A stretch of 64,000 nt of DNA from Neisseria lactamica (GTDB taxonomy: Bacteria; Pseudomonadota; Gammaproteobacteria; Burkholderiales; Neisseriaceae), in NCBI RefSeq assembly GCF_901482445.1, contig NZ_LR590477.1, positions 1,116,001 to 1,180,000 of the forward strand, given 5' to 3'. A program made the position numbers and the translations under genes. Position 1 is the stretch's first letter; each line of letters opens with the position of its first letter. This document shows, in pieces, positions 44,246-55,100 of the stretch. The notes beneath the pieces were generated by a model. That model searched no databases. It was not told where the DNA came from and was given only the letters and a program-made list of their open reading frames with translations.

Positions 44246-45889
44246 ATGGAAACTTGGATTCAAAACTACACGGCGATAGGAGGCAGCCTGTATCTGACTG
44301 CCGCCGCCGCACTCTTACCCATCGTCTTTTTCTTTGCCGCGCTGACCGTCCTGAAGCTCAAAGGCTATCAGGCGGGGCTTTATACGCTGCTGATTGCGCT
44401 TGCCGTTGCCGTATTCGGCTTCGGGATGCCGGCGGGTATGGCGGTTTCTTCCGCGCTGTACGGCTTCGCTTACGGCTTGTGGCCGATTGCCTGGATTATC
44501 GTTACCGCCGTGTTCTTATATAAAATTACCGTAAAAACAGGGCAGTTCGATATTATCCGCGCCTCTGTTATTTCAATTACAGAAGACCAACGCCTGCAAA
44601 TGCTGCTAGTCGGCTTCTCCTTCGGCGCATTCCTCGAAGGCGCGGCAGGCTTCGGCGCGCCGGTGGCGATTACCGCCGCTTTGCTGGTGGGCTTGGGCTT
44701 CAATCCGCTCTACGCCGCAGGTTTGTGTTTGATTGCCAACACCGCGCCCGTGGCTTTCGGCGCGATGGGCATTCCGGTTTTGGTTGCCGGACAAGTGTCC
44801 AACCTCGATCCTTACCACATCGGTCAGGTCGCCGGCCGCCAACTTCCTATCCTGTCAGTCATCGTACCCTTCTGGCTGGTTGCCATGATGGACGGTATGC
44901 GCGGCATACGCCAAACTTGGCCTGCCGTTCTGGTTGCCGGCGTATCCTTTGCCACAACCCAATTCATTACCGCCAACTTCATCGGCCCCGAGTTGCCTGA
45001 CGTTACCTCCGCATTGGTCAGCCTGATCTGCCTGTCTGCTTTCCTGAAAAAATGGCAACCTGAAGAAATCTTCACGTTCAACGGTATGAAAAAACCGTCC
45101 GAACGCAAAGCGGGCGAATACACGGCAGGACAAATCATCAAAGCCTGGTCGCCTTTTGCCATCCTGACCGTTTTCGTCAGCGTGTGGACGATTAAAGGCG
45201 TTAAAGAGGCTTTGGGCGTTGCCACCGTCAAATTCGACTGGCCGATGCTGCACAACTTGGTACAAAAAGCCGCGCCCATCGTCAGCGAACCGACCCCATA
45301 CGCCGCCGTGTTCAAAATCGACTTCCTCGGCGCAGTCGGTACGGCAATCCTGTTTGCTTCCATCGTTTCTGCCGCTTTACTGAAAATGAAACCTTCCGAA
45401 GCCGTCGGCACGTTCTTTGAAACGCTCAAAGAACTGCGTCTGTCCATCCTGTCTATCGGTTTGGTACTCGGTTTCGCATTCGTGGCAAACTATTCAGGAC
45501 TGTCGTCCACATTGGCACTCGTCCTCGCCGCTACCGGTGCCGTGTTCCCGTTCTTCTCGCCGTTCCTCGGCTGGCTGGGCGTATTCCTGACCGGTTCGGA
45601 CACTTCCGCAAACGCCTTATTCGGTTCTTTGCAGGCAAGTACGGCGCACCAAATCGGCGTTACCCCCGAATTGACCGTTGCCGCCAACACCACCGGCGGC
45701 GTAACCGGCAAAATGATCTCCCCTCAATCCATCGCCATCGCGTGTGCGGCGGTCGGTTTGGAAGGCAAAGAATCCAACCTGTTCCGCTTCACCGTAAAAC
45801 ACAGTTTGATTTTCTGTAGCTTTGTCGGCTTCCTGACCCTCCTGCAGGCCTATGTTTTGCCGTGGACGCTGATTTTCTTTAATAAATAA
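44246..45889 (+). CDS. lctP: L-lactate permease
   Basis: A 547-residue polytopic membrane protein (about 13 helices) of the LctP/LldP family that imports lactate with protons. The SFGAFLEGAAGFGAPVAITA region (about 128-147) and FLTGSDTSANALFG are family motifs. ATG 44246 is chosen; METWIQNYTAIGG is the usual start. Lactate is a major carbon source for Neisseria in the host. GdhR-type operators lie upstream. Confidence 0.94.
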   Translation: METWIQNYTAIGGSLYLTAAAALLPIVFFFAALTVLKLKGYQAGLYTLLIALAVAVFGFGMPAGMAVSSALYGFAYGLWPIAWIIVTAVFLYKITVKTGQFDIIRASVISITEDQRLQMLLVGFSFGAFLEGAAGFGAPVAITAALLVGLGFNPLYAAGLCLIANTAPVAFGAMGIPVLVAGQVSNLDPYHIGQVAGRQLPILSVIVPFWLVAMMDGMRGIRQTWPAVLVAGVSFATTQFITANFIGPELPDVTSALVSLICLSAFLKKWQPEEIFTFNGMKKPSERKAGEYTAGQIIKAWSPFAILTVFVSVWTIKGVKEALGVATVKFDWPMLHNLVQKAAPIVSEPTPYAAVFKIDFLGAVGTAILFASIVSAALLKMKPSEAVGTFFETLKELRLSILSIGLVLGFAFVANYSGLSSTLALVLAATGAVFPFFSPFLGWLGVFLTGSDTSANALFGSLQASTAHQIGVTPELTVAANTTGGVTGKMISPQSIAIACAAVGLEGKESNLFRFTVKHSLIFCSFVGFLTLLQAYVLPWTLIFFNK

Positions 45890-45899
45890 CCCGTCTCTC

Positions 45900-45943
45900 A
45901 AAATGCCGTCTGAAGCCGTTTCCGCTTCAGACGGCATTTTTTT
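45900..45943 (+). terminator. Terminator after lctP
   Basis: AAATGCCGTCTGAAGC and its inverted copy are followed by a seven-base T-run. Confidence 0.85.
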
Positions 45944-45966
45944 ATCCGGCCGATACATTCATTATT

Positions 45967-46002
45967 GATGTATGTTAAATAAAGTGCAACTTCTGATACA
46001 TC
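45967..46002. promoter_or_regulatory. Inverted repeat in the copper-receptor promoter region
   Basis: GATGTAT (45967-45973) and ATACATC (45996-46002) are exact inverted copies 22 bases apart. A -10-like TATACT lies at 46019-46024. A regulator cannot be named; a metal-responsive one is only a guess from the gene it precedes. Confidence 0.35.
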
Positions 46003-46068
46003 GTTCAGTTTAGTTTTATATACTACTTTAGTACTAATACAACAACCCTCCATTTAAGTAGGTCAGAT

Positions 46069-48225
46069 ATGAAAACCTCCCGTTTCCTACTCCTCCCCCT
46101 CGCAGCCGCGCTCAGCCAAGTATGGGCAGCCCCTGTTGCGGAAGAAACCGCCGAGCTCTCCCCCGTTACCGTTACCGGGACGCAGCAGCAAAAAGCCAAC
46201 ACAGTCAAATTCAATCCTAAAGCCACCCTCCAGCCCCTGCCGGCAGGGGATGGCGCAGACCTTTTACAATCCGTCCCCAATATGAGCATCATCCGCAAAG
46301 GCGGCAGCTCGGGCGATCCATTGTTCCGAGGTTTGGGCGGCTCGCGCCTTGCCATCAATGCAGACGACCAGTTCGTTTACGGCGGCTGTTCCAACCGCAT
46401 GGACCCGCCCACTTCTTATATCCACCCCAGCACCTTTGACGAAGTTGTCGTTACCAAAGGTCCGCAAACCGTTACCCAAGGGATGGGCTTGATCAGCGGT
46501 TCGGTTCATTTCGTCCGTAAAGATCCGACCTTCCACGAACAACCCTACTCCTTCAACGGCAGTACCACATTAGGCAGCAGCGGCAGACGCGATGCCTCCT
46601 TTGAAGCCGGTGCAGGCGGCAAATACGGTTATGCCCGCCTCAATGTCTCACATAACGAATCCGACGACTATAAAGACGGAGCAGGCAACCGCGTACATTC
46701 CAACTTCAAACGCGACGGCCAAATGGTTCAGTTGGGCGTTACCCCGACCGAAAACACCACCATCGCCGGTACATACGAACGCAGCCGCGGTAAGGCCGCC
46801 TACGCCGACCGTATGATGGACGGCAGCAAATTCGACCGCGAAGCATGGAATATCCGCATCAGCCAACGCAATATCACACCGTGGTTGAGCGAAATCGAGG
46901 CACGCTACGGTTCCAGCGAAATCGACCACGTTATGGACACCTACAGCCTGCGTACCATCCGCGACTCCTCTACCGGTATGCAGATTAAAAAAGCCAATAA
47001 CCCCAAACGCCGCACCGATACCGGCAATCTCAAAGCCGTATTCGACTGGGACAACGTCAACCTTCAAACCGGCATCGACTATATGCGCGACCGCCATACC
47101 GAACGCAACGGCAATGAAAACTACGCTTCGAGTCCTTTCAAGCCTACCCAAAGTTTTGACCAACTGGGCGGCTTTGCCGAAGCGGCTTGGCAACGTACCG
47201 ACAAGCAAAAACTGATTGCCGGTTTGCGGCACGACCAAGTAACAGGCACATACGAAACCAAGGCAGACTCCGATCCCCTCAAAAAAACCAAATATCCTTT
47301 GACTTCCGGCTTTTTCCGTTTCGAGCAAACAACAGGCAATACCAAATACTACGCAGGTTTAGGCATCGCCCAACGTGCGCCCGACTACTGGGAACGCAAA
47401 AAATCGGAAAACCTCCGACTCCGAAAAGAAACCAACCGCCAACTTGATGCAGGGCTGATTTGGAACAGCGGAAATTGGCACGTCTCCGCCTCTGTATTTG
47501 CAGGCAAGGTTGACGATTTCATCATAGTCGAACCAAAACCGATGACGCATCATACCGCCGGCAGCGCGTCGGCACCTAGCCATCACACGGGACACCACCA
47601 CACAGGACCCACTCCGACGGCACCGGCAACAGGTGTGCCCGCCGGCAGCCATACTCCGACGACACCGGCAGCAGGCGGACACTCTGGCACACCGGCAGCA
47701 GGCGGACACGCCGGCCATCATCATGGTCCAGACTTGAGCGCGCGCAATATCGATGCCATCCGTCTGGGCGGCGAACTTGAAGTGAAATGGCAGTTTGCAC
47801 CAAACTGGAGCATCAGCAGCAACCTTGCCTACACGCGCGGTAAAAACACGACCGACAATCTGCCGCTTGCACAAACACCTCCGCTCGAATGGAACAACAC
47901 CCTTGCCTTCGACAACGGCAAATTCAGCGCGGGCGTATTGTGGAAACTGGTTGCCAAGCAAAACCGCTACGCCAAAGGACAGGGCAACATCATCGGTCAG
48001 GACATCGGCGCATCCGCAGGCTTCGGCGTGCTTTCCGTCAATGCAGGTTGGAAATTCAACAAATACGCCACCCTGCAAGCTGGTGTGGACAATGTGTTCA
48101 ACAAAACCTATGCCGAATTCGTCAGCAGGAGCGGAGGATTTGTCGATCCTGCCGCCGGCATCAAAACCACCCGCGTGAACGAACCCGGCCGCACCGCTTG
48201 GTTAAGGCTGCAAGCCAAGTTCTAA
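46069..48225 (+). CDS. TonB-dependent receptor, OprC/NosA copper-receptor type, with His-rich loop
   Basis: A 718-residue outer-membrane receptor: signal peptide to about residue 20, TonB-box-like ELSPVTVTG, plug domain, and a barrel ending in phenylalanine (RLQAKF). The plug has GGCSNRMDPPTSYIHP, the cysteine/methionine pattern of OprC/NosA copper receptors. Residues 494-552, in an extracellular loop, contain 13 histidines with a repeated TPAAGGH unit. Import of copper or another transition metal is inferred. Gonococcal TdfJ/meningococcal ZnuD also has a His-rich loop but lacks this plug motif as far as I recall. Confidence 0.82.
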   Translation: MKTSRFLLLPLAAALSQVWAAPVAEETAELSPVTVTGTQQQKANTVKFNPKATLQPLPAGDGADLLQSVPNMSIIRKGGSSGDPLFRGLGGSRLAINADDQFVYGGCSNRMDPPTSYIHPSTFDEVVVTKGPQTVTQGMGLISGSVHFVRKDPTFHEQPYSFNGSTTLGSSGRRDASFEAGAGGKYGYARLNVSHNESDDYKDGAGNRVHSNFKRDGQMVQLGVTPTENTTIAGTYERSRGKAAYADRMMDGSKFDREAWNIRISQRNITPWLSEIEARYGSSEIDHVMDTYSLRTIRDSSTGMQIKKANNPKRRTDTGNLKAVFDWDNVNLQTGIDYMRDRHTERNGNENYASSPFKPTQSFDQLGGFAEAAWQRTDKQKLIAGLRHDQVTGTYETKADSDPLKKTKYPLTSGFFRFEQTTGNTKYYAGLGIAQRAPDYWERKKSENLRLRKETNRQLDAGLIWNSGNWHVSASVFAGKVDDFIIVEPKPMTHHTAGSASAPSHHTGHHHTGPTPTAPATGVPAGSHTPTTPAAGGHSGTPAAGGHAGHHHGPDLSARNIDAIRLGGELEVKWQFAPNWSISSNLAYTRGKNTTDNLPLAQTPPLEWNNTLAFDNGKFSAGVLWKLVAKQNRYAKGQGNIIGQDIGASAGFGVLSVNAGWKFNKYATLQAGVDNVFNKTYAEFVSRSGGFVDPAAGIKTTRVNEPGRTAWLRLQAKF
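47662..47709 (+). repeat. Direct 21-base repeat (27-base period) in the His-rich loop
   Basis: ACACCGGCAGCAGGCGGACA plus one base occurs at 47662 and 47689. The 27-base period equals nine codons, so copy changes keep the frame and change histidine number. Confidence 0.8.
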
Positions 48226-48240
48226 ACGCTTGCATTTTAA

Positions 48241-48276
48241 AATGCCGTCTGAAACGGAGTCCGTTTCAGACGGCAT
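48241..48276 (+). terminator. Terminator after the copper-type receptor gene
   Basis: AATGCCGTCTGAAACGG and its inverted copy form a tight stem 15 bases after the stop codon. Confidence 0.7.
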
Positions 48277-48333
48277 ACCTTACAAGGCGGACAACCTGCC
48301 GGCATTGCCTTTTGTTACCCGCCTCTTTAACGC

Positions 48334-48353
48334 ATTAATATCTATATTTTAAT
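48334..48353. promoter_or_regulatory. Possible Fur-type operator
   Basis: ATTAATAT-CTAT-ATTTTAAT is a near-perfect inverted repeat (7 of 8 pairs), AT-rich, about 95 bases before the receptor ATG. The match to the 19-base Fur consensus is weak. Confidence 0.3.
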
Positions 48354-48447
48354 AACAGCCGAACCAATCTTAAATACTGATTACGACGGCTGTTGTAACG
48401 GCAACATTTTGCCAAATCCCGCCGCCAAACCACCAAAAGGAAAAATC

Positions 48448-50606
48448 ATGCATACCCCCCCCGCACTTCACGCACCGCGCTTGCCGTATCATCCGCACTT
48501 ATGCTGTTATGCGCCGCGCACGCCTCCGCCGCAGACCTTGCCGCCCTTCCGGAAATACACGTCAAAGAACCGGGGAAACAAACGGCTTCCAACTACACCA
48601 TCCCCGCCTCATCTGCAGCCACAGGCATCAGGCTGACCCAGCGTGAAACACCGCAATCCCTGTCTGTCGTAACGGCAAAACAAATCGAAGACCAAGGCTT
48701 GGACAGCCTGCAGGACGTATTGAAACAAACACCGGGCGTGTTCCACAGCAAAATGGGCAACAACGTCTCCGGCCACAGCCAATTTATTTCGCGCAGTCAG
48801 GCGATTGACAGCATTTCCGTGGACGGCGCGCCCAAATTCCTTTACGAGGGTAAAGCCATCCGCCGCAGTACCAACAATCTGGACAGCACGTTGTATGACC
48901 AAGTCGTCGTCGTGCGCGGCGCAAGCGGTTTGTCCAACGGCGGTATGGGCGAACCGGGCGGTACGGTTGCTTTGAAACGCAAAAAACCGACTGCCAAGCC
49001 TGCCGTCAGCGTCGAAACCGGTGTCGGTTCGTGGAAACACTACCGCTTCGTCCTTGATGCCAATCAGCCTTTAAATGCAGACAATACCTTGCGCGGTCGC
49101 GCTATTTTGGTCAGCGACCACGGCGGCGATTACCTACCGAACACATCGCGCCACAATCATACGTTCTACGGCATTCTGTCCTACGACCTCGCCCCTCAGA
49201 CCCAATGGAATATCGGTACGGAAATACACCGTTTCCGCAATAAGGGCAGCTCGCGTTTCAGCTATCTGACGGCAGCAGGCAATAAGAAAGACGGATTCAT
49301 ACCGTTTGAGGCTTCGCCGCGCAGCAATTCCTCGGCAAAATGGGCTTACGGCAAAGACACCGGCGCCGAAGTATTCACGTCCCTCAGCCATGAGTTTGAC
49401 AACGGCTGGAAACTGACGGGCAATTACAGCTATCTGGCAGGTAAAAGCGACATCGTTTCAGGCATTGCCGGTACATACGAAATCAATACCGACTACTCCG
49501 CGCTTTTCACTTCAGACCGCGACCGCAGCAAATACCGCGACCAGAATTTTTCCCTGATTTTGGACGGCGACTATCCGGCATTGGGCCGCTCGCACGAATT
49601 TAATGCGGGCATCAGCTATCAGGACAACAAAGAAAACCTGTCTTTCTATGAAGAAGGCGAATCGACGATTCCCGATTTGCGTAAATTTGACGGCAATATC
49701 GCCAAACCCGATATGCCGTATTCGCGCGATGGTTTTACCGATATGAAAAACCTGTCGGTTTACGGCTCGACCCGTTTCAAACTGACCGACAGGCTGGCAT
49801 TAATCGGCGGCGGACGTTTTGTAGATTGGCGGTACCGTTACAGCACTGAGCGCAACAAATTTGCTTACAGCAGCCACAAACAAAACGTTTTCATTCCTTA
49901 TTTGGGCGCAACTTACGACATAGCCGGCAATCTGACCGCTTATGCGTCTTACACCACCATCTTCCGTCCGCAAGTGCGTTACCTGACCAAAGACGGCAAA
50001 CCGCTCGAACCGCAACGCGGCAAAACATATGAACTCGGCTTAAAAGCCTCGTGGTTTGGCCGTCTGAATGCTTCCGCATCCGCCTTTATGAACAAACGCG
50101 ACCATTTGGGCGTGGTTGCAGGCAAATTCGCGAATGGTAAGGACAAATACTACCGTGCAGCCGACAACACTACAACAAAAGGCGTGGAACTCTCTATCGG
50201 CGGCCGCTTGAACGACAGATGGCTGCTGAATGCGTCTTATGCACGTTCCAAAATCAAAAACAGCGAAGGCAGGCAACTGCATCCGTCTTATCCGGTTCAT
50301 TTGTTCAAACTCTTTACCGCGTATGACCTAACCGACCGTTTGAACCTGGGCGCAAACGTCAACTGGCAAAGCCGCAGCCACACGCTGGACGAATATCCCG
50401 CAGATATCAACCCGGCTGCCGCAGCCGCATTGACCCAACGCCCATACGCCACGCTGGATTTGACCGCGCATTACAAAATCGGCAAATCCACCCGCATCGG
50501 TTTGGACTTTGAAAACGTGTTCAACAAACGCTACCGCACCATGCCCGACATCCATGTTTACGGCACGCCGCGCAGCCTGACCGCAACCGTCAAACATACC
50601 TTCTAA
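48448..50606 (+). CDS. Phase-variable TonB-dependent siderophore-type receptor, frame OFF here
   Basis: A large receptor frame (702 codons from 48501) lacks its proper start. ATG 48448, with AAAAGGAAAA upstream, enters an 8-C tract (48455-48462) and reads out of frame to a stop near 48636. With nine (or six) Cs it would give MHTPPRTSRTALAVSSAL, a signal peptide, then the receptor: 719 residues in all. The plug has VVTAKQIEDQGLDSLQDVL and the barrel ends in KHTF. It belongs to the FhuE/FpvA-like siderophore receptor class; the ligand is unknown. Confidence 0.85.
48455..48462 (+). repeat. Poly-C tract (8 C) controlling the receptor reading frame
   Basis: Eight consecutive C residues start three codons after the ATG. 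Such tracts slip during replication in Neisseria. The present length puts the receptor out of frame. Confidence 0.9.
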
Positions 50607-50665
50607 ACGGATACGGCCTGCCGTCTTGAAAGGCAGGCCGGCACCGGAAACCGTTTTAAAGAAAG

Positions 50666-50703
50666 AAATGCCGTCTGAAACCTTATCGTTTCAGACGGCA
50701 TTT
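50666..50703. terminator. Bidirectional terminator between receptor gene and mtrE
   Basis: AAATGCCGTCTGAAAC and its inverted copy lie between convergent genes. Confidence 0.8.
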
Positions 50704-50717
50704 GGTTGCCCGGGCGG

Positions 50718-52121
50718 TTATTTGTCGGTTTGGGTATCCCGTTTTAATCCGCCGCCGAGCGCCTTGTACAAATCGGCAAGGTTTTCGGCGCGGGTCAGTT
50801 GTGCCGACAAAGCCGCACCTTCCGCCGAATAGCTGCTGCGTTCCGCATCGAGCAAGTCGAGCGCGCCGGATACGCCGTGTTTGTAACGCAGGCCGACCAA
50901 GCGCAACGCTTCTTTAGAGGCGCGGCTTTGTTTGCTTAAAGCGTCATAGGCTTTATCCAGCTGCTCGCGCGCCGCCAATGCGTTTGCCACGTCTTGAAAT
51001 GCGGATTGGACGGCGGCTTCATAGGCAACGATTTGTGCCTGTTGGCGCAGTTTGGCTGCATCAAGGTTCGCCTTGTTCGTACCCCAGGTAAAAATCGGCA
51101 GGGTAATAGACGGCGCAAACGACCAAACGCCGGTGCCGCTTTTGAACAGCCCGCCCAATTCGGCAGAACCCGTACCGACGCTTCCGGTCAGGCGGATGGA
51201 TGGGAAAAAGGCGGCGCGTGCCGCACCGATATTGGCGTTTGCCTGTTTGAGCGCGTGTTCGGCGGCACGGATGTCGGGACGGTCGAGCAATACTTCGGAA
51301 CTCAAACCGGCCGGCAGTTTTTCAACAAAAAACTGCTTGTCTAGAGGCAAACCGGCGGGCAGGTCGTCGGGTATCGGTTGGTTAATCAAGGTTGCCAAGG
51401 CATTGCGCGCCTGCTCGCGGCTGCGGACGGCATGGGCATAATCGGCTTTGGCAGATTCAATCAAGGCTTCCTGCTGGCGCAGGGCGACGGCGGAAATCAC
51501 GCCTGCCTTGTAACGCAATTCGGACAGCTTGTAGGTTGCTTCGCGCGTTTTCAAGACACGCTGCGCCAAGGACATCGCTTCTTCGGCATAACGTTCGTTG
51601 AAATAGGCTTTGGCAACGGTGGCAATCAGGCTCAAATGTGCCGCATCGCGGTTGGCGGTGCTGGCAAAATAGCCTTGCAGTGCTGCCTCGCTGCTGCTGC
51701 GGACGCGTCCGAACAGGTCGAGTTCGTAAGATGCCGCACCCAGTCCGACATTGTAGCTGCTGCTGACATTTCCGCCGTCCAAGCTGCCTTGACGCGAGCC
51801 GTTCGCATTGGCGGCAAGCGTGGGCAGAAGGTTGTTGCGTTCGATCATATATTGTTTGCGGTAGATTTCGCTGTTCAATACGGCGGTACGCAAACTGGTA
51901 TTGCGCTCGAGTGCGATGTCGATCAGCTTTTGCAGGCGCGGATCGGCAAAATAGTCGTGCCAACCCAAATCGACGGCGCGGATGCCGCTGTCGGCGGTAT
52001 CGTTTTTGAACGTTTCCGCAACTTCAACTTTGGGCTGCCCGTATTGGGGAATCATCGTGCAGGCAGACAATGCAAAGGCTGCCGCAACAGAAGTTAAGGT
52101 GGTTTTCAATGTAGTATCCAT
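50718..52121 (-). CDS. mtrE: Outer-membrane efflux channel MtrE
   Basis: A 467-residue TolC/OprM-family channel. The signal peptide ends in the lipobox LSAC (Cys21). Two repeats of the alpha-barrel are visible, with SYELDLFGRVRSSSEAAL and WSFAPSITLPIFTWG. It forms the outer part of the Mtr pump that expels hydrophobic antimicrobials, bile salts and peptides, and also serves other pumps. It is the last gene of mtrCDE and is separated from mtrD by a hairpin. Confidence 0.96.
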   Translation of the reverse strand: MDTTLKTTLTSVAAAFALSACTMIPQYGQPKVEVAETFKNDTADSGIRAVDLGWHDYFADPRLQKLIDIALERNTSLRTAVLNSEIYRKQYMIERNNLLPTLAANANGSRQGSLDGGNVSSSYNVGLGAASYELDLFGRVRSSSEAALQGYFASTANRDAAHLSLIATVAKAYFNERYAEEAMSLAQRVLKTREATYKLSELRYKAGVISAVALRQQEALIESAKADYAHAVRSREQARNALATLINQPIPDDLPAGLPLDKQFFVEKLPAGLSSEVLLDRPDIRAAEHALKQANANIGAARAAFFPSIRLTGSVGTGSAELGGLFKSGTGVWSFAPSITLPIFTWGTNKANLDAAKLRQQAQIVAYEAAVQSAFQDVANALAAREQLDKAYDALSKQSRASKEALRLVGLRYKHGVSGALDLLDAERSSYSAEGAALSAQLTRAENLADLYKALGGGLKRDTQTDK

Positions 52122-52133
52122 AAAAAAGTCCCG

Positions 52134-52167
52134 ATGCCGTCTGAAGCCCCAAGCGTTCAGACGGCAT
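52134..52167 (-). terminator. Uptake-sequence hairpin between mtrD and mtrE
   Basis: ATGCCGTCTGAA and its inverted copy sit in the 51-base gap inside the operon. It could lower read-through into mtrE. Confidence 0.55.
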
Positions 52168-52172
52168 TTTGC

Positions 52173-55100
52173 TTAATATTGTTTATCGTCCGGACCGGTG
52201 ATGCCCGCTTCGGCAGCGTGTTTTACCGCCATTTCATGCTCGTGCGCAGTTTCTTTGAAGAATTTGCGCACCACCACATAGAAAAGCGGAACAAGGAACA
52301 CGGACAAGAGTGTGCCGATGAGCATCCCCCAGAATACGGTCGTACCGATGGCGCGCTGGCTGGCAGAACTTGCACCACCGGCAATATACAGGGGAACCAC
52401 GCCCAAAATAAAGGCGAACGAAGTCATAATAATCGGACGGAAACGCAGGCGGGCCGCTTCCAAAGCGGCTTCGACCGCGCTTTTGCCTTGTGCTTGAAGG
52501 TCTTTGGCAAACTCGATAATCAGAATCGCGTTTTTCGCACTCAAACCCATCACGGTAACGAAACCGACTTGGAAGTAGATGTCGTTGGCAAACGAGGGAA
52601 CGCTGCCCAACAGTCCTTCAAACAAATTGCGCCCGGTTACACCCGCAGCCGCACCGATCAAACCCAACGGAATCACAAGGATGACCGCCAGCGGAATCGA
52701 CCAGCTTTCATAAAGCGCGGCAAGTACCAAAAATACGGCTGCAACCGCCAAACCGTACAAAATCAGGGTTTGCGAACCGCCTTTTGCCTCTTCGCGCGAC
52801 TGTCCGCCCCACTCCAGGCTGTAACCGCCGCCCAATTCGTCAACCATTTTCTGCACCGCCTCCATAGCCTGTCCGGTAGAAACGCCGGTTGCGGGCGAAG
52901 CGGACAGCTCCATCGAGGGATAACCGTTGAAACGGACGCTCTGTTCCGTACCGTTTTCCCAAGAAACGGTGGCAATGGTGGAAAGCGGTACGGCAATGCC
53001 GGATTTGTTCGGCACGGTCAGGTTCAAAATATCGGCAGGCTGCATACGGGCATCCCCGTCTGCCTGCACCATCACGCGCTGCAGACGGCCTTGGTTCGGG
53101 AAGTCGCTGACATAAGACGAACTCAGCGCGCTTGCCAATGCGGTGCGGATGTCGGCAAACGAAACGCCTTGCGCCGCCGCTGCGGCACGGTTGATGTCGA
53201 TTTTCAACTGCGGCGCGTCTTCCAAACCGCCGGCACGGACGGTGCTCGGGTTAAACAAACCGCTGGTACGCATTTTTTGAATCAGCTCGTTGCGTTTCGC
53301 CAGCAATGCGGTATGACCGGTATTGTTGCGATCTTGCAGGTTGATGGTCAGACCCGAACCGTTGCCCAACTCCATAATCGGAGGCGGAACGATGGCGATG
53401 CCGAAACCGTCTTTAAGCGTCCCCATCATCATACCCGTCAGCTTGCCGGCAACCGCAACGGCATCGCTGCCGGGGGTTTTACGTTCGTCCCAATCCTTAA
53501 GCATCGCAAAACCCATCGCCATATTCTGACCGCTGCCCGAAAAGCTGAAGCCGGAAACGGTAATGATGTTTTCAATTTCAGGAATACTTTTTGCCAACTG
53601 CGTTACTTGCTCCAGCGTCGCATCGGTACGCTCTTTGGTCGCACCCGCAGGCAGTTGCACGCTGACCATAACGAAGCCTTGGTCTTCGGTCGGCAAGAAT
53701 GAGGTCGGCAGGCGCATAAACAGGAATACGCCCACAACCGCCAAGCCGATATAAACAACCATCATTCGCACAGTCTTACGCAAAACTTTGGCAACCCGGC
53801 CTTCGTAACCGTGTGTCCAGTTGTCGAATTTTTTGTTGAACCAACCGAAGAAACCTTTTTTCTCTTCGTGATGCCCTTTCGGGATTGCCTTCAACATTGT
53901 GGCACACAAAGCAGGGGTAAGGGTCAGCGCAAGGAAGGCGGAGAATGCGATTGATGCCGCCATAGTCAGTGCAAACTGTTTATAGATATTGCCCGTCGCG
54001 CCGCTGAACATCGCCAAAGGCACGAACACGGAAATCAATACGGCGGTAATACCGATAACCGCGCCGGAAATCTGACCCATCGCCTTTTTGGTGGCTTCTT
54101 TAGGCGGCAAACCTTCCGCCGCCATAATGCGCTCGACGTTTTCGACGACCACAATCGCATCGTCGACCACGATGCCGATGACCAAAACCATCGCAAACAT
54201 CGTCAATACGTTAATCGACATACCCATATAAGAGATGAAGGCGAAACCGCCCAACAGGGAAATCGGTACGACGATGGTCGGAATCAGCGTATAACGGATG
54301 TTTTGCAGGAAGAGATACATTACGACAAACACCAGCACCATCGCTTCGATTAAAGTGTGAATCACTTTTTCAATCGAAATTTCGACGAATTTGGAAGTAT
54401 CGTAAGGGGTTTTCCAGCCCATACCCTGCGGAAAGTATTTTCCCAACACCGCCATACGTTCTTTAACCGCCTTTGCCGTCGCCATCGCATTGCCGCTGTT
54501 GGACAGCATCACCGCCATACCGGTGGTATTTACACCGTTCAGACGGGTTGAGGAAGAATAGTCTTCCATACCCAATCCGACCCTCGCCACATCCTTCAGG
54601 TAAACATTAGAACCGTCGGTATTGGCGCGGAGGATGACGTTGCCGAATTCTTCTGCCGTACCCAACTGCCCCTGCGCCGTTACGGTAGCCGTAACCGTCT
54701 GTCCGCGAACGGCGGGAAGCGAACCGATAGAACCTGCGGAAATTTGGATATTCTGTGCCGACAGCGCGCTACCGACATCGGCAAACGACAAATTGTAGTT
54801 TTGCAGTTTCTTAGGATCGACCCAAATCCGCATCGCGCGTTGCGCGCCGAACAGGCGCACCTGCCCCACGCCTTCGATACGCTGCAGTTCGGGAACGATA
54901 TTGCGCTGCGCGTAGTCGTTCATCTCTTCGGTTGACTGCACATCCGACGAAAGCATCACAATCATCAGGAAATTGGAACGCGCCTTGGATACGGTTACGC
55001 CGTATTGCTGGACGGTTGCCGGCAGCGTGCTCAATACTTCGGAAAGCTTGTTCTGCACTTCCACCTGCGCCAGATTCTCGTCGGTATCGGGCGTAAAGGT

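Noticed and set aside
46069..48225. Assignment of the His-rich receptor as ZnuD/TdfJ
   Set aside because: The His-rich loop alone is not specific, and the plug motif fits OprC/NosA copper receptors better.
52134..53702. Plus-strand open frame of 522 codons
   Set aside because: It is antisense to mtrD, begins in an uptake sequence and has the basic, His/Arg-rich composition of a shadow frame.
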